The notes beneath the pieces were generated by a model. It did no database searches. It worked only from the letters and a program-made list of their open reading frames with translations, and was not told where the DNA came from. Positions 23,964 through 30,997 of a stretch of DNA of 39,635 nucleotides are shown piece after piece; within the stretch, counting starts at the first letter, position 1; each line of letters begins with the position of its first letter. The DNA is from an uncultured Clostridia bacterium (GTDB taxonomy: Bacteria; Bacillota; Clostridia; Lachnospirales; Lachnospiraceae). The position numbers and the translations under genes are program-made. The DNA is taken from contig CANRWA010000034.1 in the NCBI GenBank assembly GCA_947643415.1, forward strand, positions 1 through 39,635, read 5' to 3'.

Positions 23964-26324
23964 CTACTCTGCCTTTATGAGAGTACAAGGGACAATCTTC
24001 CTGACTTTCCATGCTGAAATAAACGCTGTCAGGCATCCTGCCGCTTCCATGCACAAGATAAGCGCTGCAATCCACACTATGGGAAAACGGAAAGAAATCC
24101 GATAAACTCCCATTCCATGAAAAAGCCCTGTCATCACTGCATTAGAGCCAAAATACAGGAAGATGCTTCCCAGCAGGCTGCCCCCTGCGATATACAGCAT
24201 AAATGTCACCACTGTCTGGGATATAATCTGTCCGTTGGAATACCCCAGCGCCTTCATTATCCCAAAATCCCTTTTGCGTGTCAATAAAATGGAATTTGTT
24301 ACAAAATACCCCATAATGACAATGAGCAGGAACATGACAGCCATAATAAAGAACACCACGCCGGACACACTGTTTATGATTGGGGCAAGCTGGGAATAAA
24401 ACACCTGTTCAAACTCCCCCACATAGGAAAGCCGGTCTGAAAAACAGTCTTTAAGGTTTCGGCAGTATTCCTCTGCGTCAATTCCCTCCTCCAGATAGAC
24501 ATGCACTGTCTGCCACTGTGCTGTAGAATCAATCAGATTCAGCCCTTCCATAGTAAGGTAGATATCCATCCCTCCTGTATAGGTGCCTTGCGTAAGGCCG
24601 ACGATCAGGAATGTCCCTTCCCCTGCATCTTCCTGAAAGAGCTGGGACACTTCTACAGTATCACCGATATTCTTTCCGAGCGCCTGCGCCAGATTCCCTG
24701 AAATAGCAGTTTCATTTTCATGTTTCGGATATCGCCCTGCATATATCGAGGGATTTTCCAATACCTCATAATCACTATACACGCCTAACGCCGCATATAC
24801 CCTATTATCACACAGAAGTCTTGAACTTCCCGGCTCAACAGCCATCATGACCTTACGGACGCCCTCTCCCTCCAGTTCCTTAGCTATCTCTGCTGCATCC
24901 TCCGGTCTGTCTGGCTGGACATTTACAGAATAAACTTCCGCACCCGTTACCTGCAGCAGCCCTCCCTTATCATTGACCAACCTTGCATACAGGATTACTG
25001 CAAACCCGGCAACACACATTAAAACAGATACGACAATGCCTGTCAGTATGCTCCTTGCCCTCTCAAAACTTATCATCTTAATTATAACGGACAGGTTTAC
25101 CGGGAAAGGTGTTTTTTCTATGTCCATCCTGCTTTTTCTGCCAGGAACCACTTTTTCCCTTTCCTGAATGGCTTCCACAGGTCTTAACCTGAATATCCCT
25201 TTTGACAAAAACACTGTTACCGCCACAGTCGCCAGCAAAATAACCATAAGGTTCTTCCCTGCTTCAAACCCCAAAAATACAGCGTTCCATACAAAACCAA
25301 TATCCGTCGCTATACTCTTTATCACCATCGGCATGATGCACTGTGAAATTCCCACACCAGCCATACCGCCAAGCGATCCAAGAAACAGGAACTGTAACGC
25401 ATAGGACAATACAATCTGACCGCCCCTGTAACCCACTGCTTTCAATGTCCCAAGTTCCTTTAAGTCCTTATCCAAGATATTCCGCATATGGAACGCAATC
25501 ACCATAAAGCAGGCTGCGATTCCCATAACGGAGGCTGCATTTATGACTGCCACATATATACTTAAGTTATTGCTCCGGCTGGCTTCGGCATATTCAATAT
25601 CCGAAGTATTATAAAATATATCCCCGTCAGATTTTCCGGCTACAAATTCTGTAAACCGATTTGACAGCCCGCTTACATCCCCTTCCGTCTTCATCATCAC
25701 TACTACCGCATCGCAGTCTGTCCCTGCCCTTTCCCCCAAAGAAAGGAACGCTTCTCTTGGCAGATCGAAAGCAATATTTGACCGGCTTCCAAAAAGCACA
25801 TCCTCCGTAAAACCTGCAATGATATAAGAATCCTGCCATTCTTCGGATGAAATGCTAAACACATCACCAATCTCAAAACCAAAGAATGTCTTACACACAT
25901 AAGGTACATAGATTCCATTTTCCGGCACCTGCTCCAAACGCTCCACTATTTTAAGGGAAGATAGATATCCCTGCCTGTCAGCATTCCTAAACATCCAGCT
26001 CCCATTTACCGGCTCCCCGGTTCCTGCCTGAATATCCATACTCCGAAGCAACACGGCATCCACCATTTCCATATCAATTATTTCTTCCTCTGCTTTCCGG
26101 AAGCCCTCAATCTCTTCCCCGTATTTTTCACAAAAACCACGGGGCAGGACCGCCGCAAAATCAGCACTGTTCGTCTCCGCTGCCTTTTCCTGATACAGCC
26201 GCCTAAATCCCTCCGTCATCTGGCTGCCGGTATAGGACAGAAGCATCGTTGCCATGAGCAAAAGGAAAAACGCAAATGACGTTTTACCACTCTTTTTTAA
26301 GTTTGATCTTATCAGCAAAAACAT
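23964..26324 (-). CDS. FtsX-domain ABC permease (peptide-sensing or export type)
   Basis: A 786-residue permease. A membrane segment at about 15-35 (TSFAFFLLLMATMLLSYTGS) precedes an external domain (about 40-240), then four segments, a second large external domain (about 430-640) and three C-terminal segments. Two FtsX-type coupling motifs are visible: LKELGTLKAVGYRGGQIVLS and RKRDFGIMKALGYSNGQIIS. The ATG at 26324 follows the ATPase stop directly (TAGATATG), so translation is coupled. It differs in sequence from the 15697-18117 permease, so it is not a recent duplicate. It probably handles a different substrate. Confidence 0.85.
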   Translation of the reverse strand: MFLLIRSNLKKSGKTSFAFFLLLMATMLLSYTGSQMTEGFRRLYQEKAAETNSADFAAVLPRGFCEKYGEEIEGFRKAEEEIIDMEMVDAVLLRSMDIQAGTGEPVNGSWMFRNADRQGYLSSLKIVERLEQVPENGIYVPYVCKTFFGFEIGDVFSISSEEWQDSYIIAGFTEDVLFGSRSNIAFDLPREAFLSLGERAGTDCDAVVVMMKTEGDVSGLSNRFTEFVAGKSDGDIFYNTSDIEYAEASRSNNLSIYVAVINAASVMGIAACFMVIAFHMRNILDKDLKELGTLKAVGYRGGQIVLSYALQFLFLGSLGGMAGVGISQCIMPMVIKSIATDIGFVWNAVFLGFEAGKNLMVILLATVAVTVFLSKGIFRLRPVEAIQEREKVVPGRKSRMDIEKTPFPVNLSVIIKMISFERARSILTGIVVSVLMCVAGFAVILYARLVNDKGGLLQVTGAEVYSVNVQPDRPEDAAEIAKELEGEGVRKVMMAVEPGSSRLLCDNRVYAALGVYSDYEVLENPSIYAGRYPKHENETAISGNLAQALGKNIGDTVEVSQLFQEDAGEGTFLIVGLTQGTYTGGMDIYLTMEGLNLIDSTAQWQTVHVYLEEGIDAEEYCRNLKDCFSDRLSYVGEFEQVFYSQLAPIINSVSGVVFFIMAVMFLLIVIMGYFVTNSILLTRKRDFGIMKALGYSNGQIISQTVVTFMLYIAGGSLLGSIFLYFGSNAVMTGLFHGMGVYRISFRFPIVWIAALILCMEAAGCLTAFISAWKVRKIVPCTLIKAE

Positions 26325-26326
26325 AT

Positions 26327-27106
26327 CTACCACCCCATTTCTTCCAGAAAATGGAGCAGCTTTGCTTTTCTCTCTTCAAAGCCCGGTTCCTTTTCACCCT
26401 GATAAGCCCCTAAAGAGCATTCCCCGTTTATCCTCCCGTCCCGCAGATACAGGATACGGTTTCCACGCAATGCTGATTTCAGGTCATGGGTTACCATGAT
26501 AGTCGTCTGCCCTTTCCGGTTAAACTCTGTCAGAAGATCCAGGACAGCTTTCCCGGAAGCAGAATCAAGCGCCCCCGTAGGTTCATCCGCAAATACGACT
26601 TCCGGATTGTTGATCAGCGCCCTTACGATGCCTGCCCTTCCCATCTGACCTCCCGAAATCTGCGAAGGATATTTCCCCCACTCCTTTTCAGTAAGCCCTA
26701 CTTCTGCAAACAATTTTCTTCCCCGCTCCGCCACCTGCTTTTTGTTCTTCTCTACAAGCAGCCCGCTCACAAGCACATTGTCCATGAGACTCATACTGCC
26801 AATTAAGCAGACCTGCTGGAAAACAAATCCACAGTTTTTCTTCCTGAACTGTGCCAACTGCTTCTCTGAATATTTTGAGAAATTGGTATCCTTAAAATAA
26901 ACTTCCCCCATGCTTGCCCTGTCCATTCCCGACAGGATATGGAGCAGTGTGGACTTTCCAGAACCGGAAGCCCCCATAAAAACAGTAAAATCTCTGTAAT
27001 ATATCTGGATATCCATGTTTTTGATCACATGCTGGGGAACTTCCCCATTCATATAGCTCTTACACAATTTATTTGTACTGATTACAGCATTTGCGTTCCT
27101 TTCCAT
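26327..27106 (-). CDS. ABC transporter ATPase of the first ABC module
   Basis: A 259-residue ATPase. Walker A is GASGSGKS (45-52), the Q-loop is FVFQQVCLIG, and Walker B is VVFADEPTGALD (170-181). The signature is ISGGQMGRAGIVRAL, where most relatives have SGGQQQRVAIARAL, a recognisable variant. The C-terminal tail of about 35 residues (GAYQGEKEPGFEERKAKLLH) is longer than in the 221-residue ATPase. GGAGG precedes the ATG. It is first in the ABC-FtsX-RR-HK-lipoprotein operon behind two tandem promoters. Confidence 0.9.
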   Translation of the reverse strand: MERNANAVISTNKLCKSYMNGEVPQHVIKNMDIQIYYRDFTVFMGASGSGKSTLLHILSGMDRASMGEVYFKDTNFSKYSEKQLAQFRKKNCGFVFQQVCLIGSMSLMDNVLVSGLLVEKNKKQVAERGRKLFAEVGLTEKEWGKYPSQISGGQMGRAGIVRALINNPEVVFADEPTGALDSASGKAVLDLLTEFNRKGQTTIMVTHDLKSALRGNRILYLRDGRINGECSLGAYQGEKEPGFEERKAKLLHFLEEMGW

Positions 27107-27160
27107 ATATTCTATCCTCCATATTGCTTTCAGCTGAAATACAAATTTATTATTTGCTAT

Positions 27161-27215
27161 ATCATATCACTCAGAATCTTAACTGTCTTTAACCGGAATC
27201 TTAACAATTCTTAAC
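27161..27215 (-). promoter_or_regulatory. RR-box promoter (P2) of the first ABC module
   Basis: On the minus strand four TTAAG/TTAAAG words occur with periods of 10, 12 and 11 bases (plus-strand AATCTTAAC at 27175 and 27197, CTTTAAC near 27187 and TCTTAAC near 27209). TATGAT (plus 27161-27166) follows at -10 distance. TTAAG repeats about one helical turn apart are typical targets of OmpR-type regulators such as CiaR. The likely binder is the regulator at 23252-23935. Confidence 0.55.
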
Positions 27216-27235
27216 TGCTGGCATTCTTTATGGTC

Positions 27236-27305
27236 ATTATACATGATTTACTTTTTTTAGAAAAAGAATTTCCTGATATACAGATTTTTTCCCCGAAAAA
27301 CAGGA
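27236..27305 (-). promoter_or_regulatory. LytTR-type promoter (P1) of the first ABC module
   Basis: The core TACAGATTTTTTCCCCGAA is at 27279-27297, with a weaker second half ACAGG near 27300, and CATGTATAAT on the minus strand (plus 27236-27241) 37 bp from the inner repeat. The spacing and the AGTAAATCATG before the -10 match 20730-20799. The second half-site is the most diverged of the four copies. Confidence 0.6.
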
Positions 27306-27334
27306 AAAAGACCAAAGAAGGAGTCCTGTAACTG

Positions 27335-27364
27335 AAAAGACTGGAGAACGCTGATTCCCCAGTC
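27335..27364 (-). terminator. Terminator after the 111-residue acidic protein gene
   Basis: GACTGGAGAA (27339-27348) and TTCCCCAGTC (27355-27364) form a stem with one mismatch. TTTT follows on the minus strand. It lies between the acidic-protein gene and the LytTR-type promoter. Confidence 0.65.
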
Positions 27365-27396
27365 CAACCCTTTCTGACATTCAAAACCACTTCCTG

Positions 27397-27732
27397 TTAC
27401 CTCAGCTCCATCTTCTCCGCCCATTTAAGCCCCTCATTCTCCTTCAGAAGCCCCATGTGGAACAGCACCTGTATGCAGTCTGCATATCCCTGCATATAGG
27501 CACGCTTCTCCTGGGCGGATGCAAAGTCCTCCAGGCACTCCTTCATTTCTTCCACCTTCTCCCGTTGTCCTTCCGGCAAGGTTTCCAGAAATGCCTCCCA
27601 TCCCTGCTCTGTTTCCTTCCACGCCTCCAGTGCATTTTCATATTCCGGGGTACGCACATAGCTTTCCCTGTTTATATCCTCCCCGTTTAAGCTGCCCAGG
27701 AACCGGGCCATCTTTAACCATACATCACTCAT
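27397..27732 (-). CDS. Small acidic protein, divergent from Xre
   Basis: A 111-residue acidic, helical protein: MSDVWLKMARFLGSLNGEDI, then ESYVRTPEYENALEAWKETE, a charged helix (GQREKVEEMKECLEDFASAQ) and ADCIQVLFHMGLLKENEGLK near the end. No family is recognised. AAAGGAG lies nine bases before the ATG at 27732; an upstream ATG at 27753 has a poorer site. The neighbouring Xre gene, terminator and LytTR-type promoter repeat the arrangement around 20857-21138, though the two acidic proteins share no obvious sequence. Confidence 0.65.
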   Translation of the reverse strand: MSDVWLKMARFLGSLNGEDINRESYVRTPEYENALEAWKETEQGWEAFLETLPEGQREKVEEMKECLEDFASAQEKRAYMQGYADCIQVLFHMGLLKENEGLKWAEKMELR

Positions 27733-27812
27733 TGTAAAAATCTCCTTTGCCATATCTTTCCCACATTCCAGTATTCCCCTTTTTCCTAAATATCTCTCCC
27801 CTGTTTCGCCTC

Positions 27813-27881
27813 ACTTCATCTTTAGAAGTATATTATCACTCCATTTCGGTAAAATCAATTCATATACTTCATCTTTAGAAG
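27813..27881. promoter_or_regulatory. Direct-repeat operator of the Xre gene
   Basis: ACTTCATCTTTAGAAG occurs perfectly at 27813-27828 and 27866-27881, 53 bp apart. Each has internal CTTC/GAAG dyad symmetry. The second copy overlaps the GAAGGG ribosome binding site of the Xre gene, and the first lies between the divergent promoters. This fits autorepression by an Xre dimer. Confidence 0.65.
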
Positions 27882-27892
27882 GGAATTTATTT

Positions 27893-28147
27893 ATGAAAAT
27901 CTACTGGAACGGCACTTCCAAAAACATCATCGGCCCGAAGGTAAAGCAGCTCCGCACAGCACAGGGGCTTTCTCAGGCTGCCCTTGCAGGCAGGCTCCAG
28001 CTTTTGGGCATGGAGTGCAGCGACCTGACCATCCTGCGGATCGAACAGGGCAGCCGCTTCGTCCCGGACTATGAGGTGGCGATCCTCTCTGAATATTTTA
28101 ACATATCCACGGACGAACTGCTTGGGAAAGGGGAGCCGGGACAATAA
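27893..28147 (+). CDS. Xre-family transcriptional regulator
   Basis: An 84-residue protein, mostly a helix-turn-helix (VKQLRTAQGLSQAALAGRLQLLGMECSDLTILRIEQGSRFVPDYEVAILSEYFNISTDEL). GAAGGG lies eight bases before the ATG. It is a close structural match of the Xre at 21264. It diverges from the small acidic gene and converges with the ParR-like gene, so it stands at the border between cargo and the plasmid-like backbone. It probably binds the repeats at 27813-27881. Confidence 0.85.
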   Translation: MKIYWNGTSKNIIGPKVKQLRTAQGLSQAALAGRLQLLGMECSDLTILRIEQGSRFVPDYEVAILSEYFNISTDELLGKGEPGQ

Positions 28148-28175
28148 AAATATCCTGCAGGTTCCCCTCCTGATT

Positions 28176-28550
28176 TTACCCTTTGAATGCCTCCAGTGAC
28201 GACATGATTCCGTTCAGGGCATCCTCGTCAAACCCAAAATCTGCTCCCGCCATTTCCTCTGCCGCATCCGGCCCGTCCGGTTCCTCCGCTTTCCCATTGT
28301 AAGGCGCCTCCTGCCTTTCATGCTCCCTGATTACCTGCAGCACAAACTGCCGTATCTTTTCATAGTCAACCGCCTGCCCCGCATAAGGCACATCCCCTGC
28401 CTGCGCCCCGTTCTGGTAAGCCAGCACCGCATTGACGATGTACTGGGCCTTCCCCCGCTCCATGCCGTTTAAGAACTCCGCCACCTGCACATGGGCGGGG
28501 TCATTTTTATTGAACCCTATGGTTGTGACAAATGCGTTCTTTTTCCCCAT
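28176..28550 (-). CDS. ParR-like partition adaptor
   Basis: A 124-residue protein. The N-terminal half reads AFVTTIGFNKNDPAHVQVAEFLNGMERGKAQYIVNAVLAY, a ribbon-helix-helix-like DNA-binding pattern, and the C-terminus is acidic with a short conserved-looking tail (GFDEDALNGIMSSLEAF). In ParMRC systems ParR binds the centromere through the ribbon-helix-helix and the C-terminal tail binds ParM. It follows the ParM-like gene by five bases. The assignment comes from context and lay-out; the sequence family itself is poorly conserved. Confidence 0.7.
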   Translation of the reverse strand: MGKKNAFVTTIGFNKNDPAHVQVAEFLNGMERGKAQYIVNAVLAYQNGAQAGDVPYAGQAVDYEKIRQFVLQVIREHERQEAPYNGKAEEPDGPDAAEEMAGADFGFDEDALNGIMSSLEAFKG

Positions 28551-28555
28551 GGCAG

Positions 28556-29482
28556 TTACCTGCCTTTCCTCTGTATCTGGTAGAGCAGGCCGTAACCCTT
28601 TGCATTGGCACAGATGTCCTCCACAAAGATGCTGCGCCCAATCTTGTCCGAGCTTTCCAGATATTTCCTTAAAAGCAGCGCCCCGCCGCCGATGAACACC
28701 ACGCAGCTGGTCTTTAGGTCAAGCCCGCGCTCCCTGAGCGTCCCCAGGATGTCATCCACAAAGGTTCTGGTCATGTCCCCCACGATACGAAGGACCTCTC
28801 CATCATAGTCCGTCTTTTCTCCCCGGATGATCCGGTCAATGTCCGTATCATCCAGCAGGATGTCCTTCTCGGAGTTGATGCGGGATGCCACGTCATTATA
28901 CAGCTTGATGACTCCCTTCTCCAAAGAGTCGCATACCCCCAAATCCGGCCTGCCTCCCCGGATCAGCAGGTAATCCAGCGTAAAGCCCCCGATGTCCACC
29001 GTGATGACCTTGTTGAACTCTGAAATCCTCTGGTAGACGGTCATGGCGGCAGCATAATCCTGTGGGAAGGCGGCAGCGTCCAGGATCTCCACCTGATAGG
29101 GGATGCCCTTGTAGGTAAACTGCTGGATGCCCCTGCCCTTAAAATAACCCTCAAATTTCCGGTACAGTGCGCCGTAATGCTTCGGGGGCAGCCCCACCGG
29201 CAGCACTGCCTGGAGGATGGTATCCTGTGTGTCAAGCATCTGCTTTTCCGCCTCCATCGCCACTGCAAACAGCGTCAGGATGAAGAAACGGTCATCCACA
29301 GTCTTGTCCCGCATATAGGGTATCCGCTGCTCCGCAAGGGCATAGTAGCGCCCGCCAAAATGCAGGTATTCCCCCAGTGCGGGCCTGCAGTCGCCCTCCA
29401 CAAATCCGGAAGTGAATATCTTATGCTCAGTCTTCATGTTCCTGTTCCCATGGTCTATGGGTACGATAATCTTCTGGTACAT
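28556..29482 (-). CDS. ParM/StbA-like actin ATPase for plasmid segregation
   Basis: A 308-residue actin-fold protein. Phosphate-1 motif is VPIDHGNRNMKT (residues 7-18), phosphate-2 is ITVDIGGFTLDYLL (about 160-173) and the adenosine motif is VVFIGGGALLL (about 270-280). It polymerises to push DNA copies apart, with ParR as the link to the DNA. The ATG at 29482 has AAAGGAG nine bases upstream; the ATG at 29491 is too close to that site. Together with the ParR-like gene and the repeat region at 29492-29600 it forms a type II partition locus. Confidence 0.9.
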   Translation of the reverse strand: MYQKIIVPIDHGNRNMKTEHKIFTSGFVEGDCRPALGEYLHFGGRYYALAEQRIPYMRDKTVDDRFFILTLFAVAMEAEKQMLDTQDTILQAVLPVGLPPKHYGALYRKFEGYFKGRGIQQFTYKGIPYQVEILDAAAFPQDYAAAMTVYQRISEFNKVITVDIGGFTLDYLLIRGGRPDLGVCDSLEKGVIKLYNDVASRINSEKDILLDDTDIDRIIRGEKTDYDGEVLRIVGDMTRTFVDDILGTLRERGLDLKTSCVVFIGGGALLLRKYLESSDKIGRSIFVEDICANAKGYGLLYQIQRKGR

Positions 29483-29491
29483 AGCTGTCAT

Positions 29492-29600
29492 CTCCTTTAT
29501 CCGGGAACTTCCCGTTCCCTGTTTACTTTTTTATACGCATGGTTTAAGTAAAAGCCAACAGCGGTATGTAAAAAACGGAAAGTTTTACATATTGTGTGCA
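29492..29600. promoter_or_regulatory. Candidate partition centromere / parMR promoter region
   Basis: The 109-base gap upstream of the ParM-like gene is AT-rich. ATGTAAAA (29566-29573) and TTTTACAT (29583-29590) form an inverted repeat. ParR-binding centromeres usually lie upstream of parM, but I do not see a clear set of direct repeats. It probably also carries the operon promoter. Confidence 0.4.
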
Positions 29601-29601
29601 T

Positions 29602-29638
29602 AAAAAAACCGGGGCAGCACCATCTGGCACCGCTCCGG
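29602..29638 (-). terminator. Terminator after the primase-like gene
   Basis: On the minus strand a GC-rich stem (CCGG...GCGGTGCCA with GGTGCTGC...CCGG, with G-U pairs) ends in a run of seven T. It lies 13 bases after the stop of the 29651-30871 gene and separates it from the partition locus. Confidence 0.7.
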
Positions 29639-29650
29639 CAGTTTATTTCC

Positions 29651-30871
29651 CTATTTGGGGTTATTTTTCCGCTTCAGGTCATAAAGGTAGTCATCCACGC
29701 CCTTCACATGCTCCGCCCAGTCTCCGTCTTCATCCGTATCCCAGGTCAGCGCCTTTGCGGACAGATCCAGTTCCCGGCAGATTTCCGCCAGCTTCCTGCA
29801 CCCCCGCTGGATGTTCTGGCGCTTCACGCATTTCTTCCCACAGGGAATGGCCTGCCCTCTCCAGTCCTTCCTGTAGTTTTCACAGTGGACGCACTTCTCG
29901 TTGTAATCCCCCCTGCAGACGGTCTTTAGCAGCTTGTCCATGTCATAGGCTTCATAGACGTTCTCCGTCCCCATCAGCTTCATTTCCTGCAGGAACGGCG
30001 GCAGGTTCGCATACTGGTTCGCCCCCGGCACGCACCCGAAGGTCCTGCCGGATAATGCATGGGCAAGGTCTCCCTTTAACGGCCCTTCTGTAATGAATAC
30101 CGTCTTTTCTCCCGGACTGCCCGCCAGATGGACGGGGCTTCCGGATGAGGTACCCAGGAAAAAGCCTGCACTGGAGAGCCAGATGTACTTCCTGCCGTCA
30201 TAGGGATGATCGAGGCGTATCTGCGCCCCCACAGTCAGCCCGTCCACATTGCGGACCGGCACTAAAAACCCGGAGGACTTGTTGGAGAAATGGATGGTCC
30301 ACTCCCCGTCCTTATCCTGGTAAAATCCCGGCACGCCCTTTACGGTGCAGCCTGCCTCCAGCAGTTTCCCTGTCAGCTTCTTAAAGCCGAAGACCGGGGT
30401 GCTCTTATAGCCGTTCTCCTCGATCTGCCTGTCCGTGAACCCGCGCTTTAACAGGTTCTGCCTGTGGGTGTCCGCCAGTACCAGCATGGAAAAGAACATG
30501 CTGTATGTCTTATGCTTCACCGCATCCGGCGCTGGCGGGGATTCCGGTATCTCCGGCTCCTTTGGGGTGATCTCCCGTTTCCTTACCTGGTAGGAAGGCG
30601 CCTGTTCATTCTTCCCCAGGGCATCCTTGATCTCCCTGCAGGCGGTCTGGTTGTCCACCCCGTATATCTTCCCATACAGGGCGAGCATCCCCCCGCTTTC
30701 CCCGCACCGGTTGCACTTGAACACGTTCTTTTTTAAGTTCAGGTTGAGCTTCCCCCTGGACTCGCCGCAGAAAGGGCAGTCCGCATCCAGGCTCACCGCA
30801 TTCTTATGCCGTATGCGCAGGTTTAAGAGGTATGCCACCTCCCTGATGGTAAAAGGAAAATCCTGGTACAA
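29651..30871 (-). CDS. CHC2-type zinc-finger primase-like protein
   Basis: A 406-residue protein. An N-terminal zinc ribbon has DCPFCGESRGKLNLNLKKNVFKCNRCG (cysteines 32, 35, 53, 56), as in DnaG-type primases. A TOPRIM-like middle has VFITEGPLKGDLAHALSG and CVPGANQYANLPPFL, followed by YEAYDMD. A second cysteine cluster lies near the C-terminus (about 335-375). No helicase domain is present. TTG at 30871 has AAAGGAGG six bases upstream; the longer frame to 30967 is rejected. It may prime element replication or conjugative DNA synthesis. Confidence 0.75.
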   Translation of the reverse strand: MYQDFPFTIREVAYLLNLRIRHKNAVSLDADCPFCGESRGKLNLNLKKNVFKCNRCGESGGMLALYGKIYGVDNQTACREIKDALGKNEQAPSYQVRKREITPKEPEIPESPPAPDAVKHKTYSMFFSMLVLADTHRQNLLKRGFTDRQIEENGYKSTPVFGFKKLTGKLLEAGCTVKGVPGFYQDKDGEWTIHFSNKSSGFLVPVRNVDGLTVGAQIRLDHPYDGRKYIWLSSAGFFLGTSSGSPVHLAGSPGEKTVFITEGPLKGDLAHALSGRTFGCVPGANQYANLPPFLQEMKLMGTENVYEAYDMDKLLKTVCRGDYNEKCVHCENYRKDWRGQAIPCGKKCVKRQNIQRGCRKLAEICRELDLSAKALTWDTDEDGDWAEHVKGVDDYLYDLKRKNNPK

Positions 30872-30997
30872 GGCTTTCCTCCTTTCCGCAGCCTGAAAAC
30901 ATGCTGCTCTCTTTCTAAAAAAGGCGGCCTGTGAAAAACCGCCCCATGTACTCCTTAACCGGGGCACAGCAGAAACTGCATCCCCTTATCCCCTGTT

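Noticed and set aside
12445-27305. The four 19-base repeats as a CRISPR-like or transposon repeat
   Set aside because: They are kilobases apart with no spacers and always at a fixed distance from a -10 element upstream of operons, which fits regulation better.
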